A stretch of DNA of 64,000 nucleotides, from positions 3,357,505 to 3,421,504 of the forward strand of contig NZ_CP056123.1 of NCBI RefSeq assembly GCF_018219155.1, written 5' to 3'. This DNA comes from Moritella sp. 24 (GTDB lineage Bacteria; Pseudomonadota; Gammaproteobacteria; Enterobacterales; Moritellaceae). Numbering within the stretch: the first letter of the stretch is position 1; every line of letters starts with the position of its first letter. The translations under genes and the position numbers were made by a program. Under the pieces are notes generated by a model. The model searched no databases and was not told the origin of the DNA. It saw only the letters and a program-made list of their open reading frames with translations. Below are positions 63,654 through 64,000 of the stretch, one piece after another.

Positions 63654-64000
63654 ATGTTAGACCAAAATATGAAAACCCAGTTAAAGGCGTATTTAGAAAA
63701 TTTAAAGACAGAAGTACAACTTGTACTGAGTCTTGATGACAGTGATACCGCGCAAAAATTACATACGTTAGCCAATGATATTGCGTCACTAAGCGAAAAA
63801 GTAATTGTTATTGAAGATCAAAGTGCCAGCGCGCGTAAACCGATTATGCAAGTAGTCAATCCGATCAAACAAACTGCGATTGGTTTTGCTGGTTTACCTA
63901 TGGGGCATGAATTTACCTCGCTAATATTGGCACTACTGCACAGTGGCGGTCACCCAATGAAGCTCGATGCTAAAGTGATTGAGCAAATGGCTAACCTTGA
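63654..64000 (+). CDS. ahpF: AhpF, alkyl hydroperoxide reductase flavoprotein (5' part)
   Basis: The frame is open from the ATG at 63654 (AAGGTG upstream) to the window edge, 115 codons seen. It matches the N-terminal thioredoxin-like double domain of AhpF: MLDQNMKTQLKAYLENLK, ARKPIMQV, GFAGLPMGHEFTSLILALL and HSGGHPMK. The full protein (~520 residues) adds FAD/NAD domains and reduces AhpC with NADH. Edge truncated, so the CxxC sites cannot be checked. Confidence 0.95.
   Translation, partial: MLDQNMKTQLKAYLENLKTEVQLVLSLDDSDTAQKLHTLANDIASLSEKVIVIEDQSASARKPIMQVVNPIKQTAIGFAGLPMGHEFTSLILALLHSGGHPMKLDAKVIEQMANL

Overview
The window reads as chromosomal DNA of a marine, AT-rich gammaproteobacterium. 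The purB-hflD-mnmA-rluE-icd neighbourhood matches the Escherichia coli order, and monomeric isocitrate dehydrogenase, paired BCCT betaine-type transporters and a MalT-type maltose regulon fit a Moritella/Shewanella/Vibrio-like relative. A Moritella-type organism is my best guess, inferred from protein character only. I saw no tRNA, rRNA, IS element, prophage or CRISPR array.

Region by region. (1) 1-9.5 kb: maltose locus, with the end of malT, then malG-malF-malE divergent from malK across a MalT/CRP promoter region, a beta-propeller lipoprotein where enterics carry malM, and lamB. (2) 9.5-19.2 kb: accessory surface and secreted proteins. A LruC/GEVED protein and a small lipoprotein are followed by a large FG-GAP-repeat exported protein, then a BaeSR-like two-component system and an eight-EF-hand periplasmic protein. 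(3) 19.5-21.5 kb: glycogen/maltodextrin debranching enzyme, whose upstream DNA shares a ~109-bp three-block element with the lamB upstream region. (4) 21.5-28.4 kb: secreted lipase with its foldase, the epmC/ATP-NAD-kinase-like/yfcL operon, a propeller-like protein and a hemolysin III family membrane protein. (5) 28.4-33 kb: assimilatory nitrate reductase with a convincing sigma54 promoter and NtrC enhancer, an orphan type IV pilin, LysE exporter and a small monooxygenase. (6) 33.1-38 kb: a tandem duplication of a BCCT transporter including its leader and terminator, plus a nitrilase. (7) 38.1-43.4 kb: a tightly packed five-gene operon encoding a Crp/Fnr regulator, periplasmic binding protein, HD-GYP phosphodiesterase, molybdopterin-domain-like periplasmic protein and GGDEF cyclase. 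This is the best candidate here for an undescribed signalling module. (8) 43.7-54.8 kb: truncated DUF1800 gene, cnoX, icd with a structured leader, an acyltransferase, then rluE, mnmA, hflD, purB. (9) 55.2-62.7 kb: a 2-oxoglutarate/Fe(II) dioxygenase next to a PLP enzyme, Mpo1-like protein, flotillin-type yqiJK pair, two GNATs and a small barrel protein. (10) 62.7 kb to the end: OxyR-type site, ahpC and the start of ahpF.

How the parts connect. MalT (edge of the window) would activate malEFG, malK and lamB to take up maltodextrin through LamB-MalE-MalFGK2, while GlgX would debranch the imported or stored polymer; CRP-like half-sites and the shared element suggest joint control. Nitrogen limitation probably drives nasA. 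The c-di-GMP operon pairs synthesis and breakdown with periplasmic sensing. Several starts were moved inward from the longest reading frame, each time to an ATG with a ribosome-binding site and/or a signal peptide.
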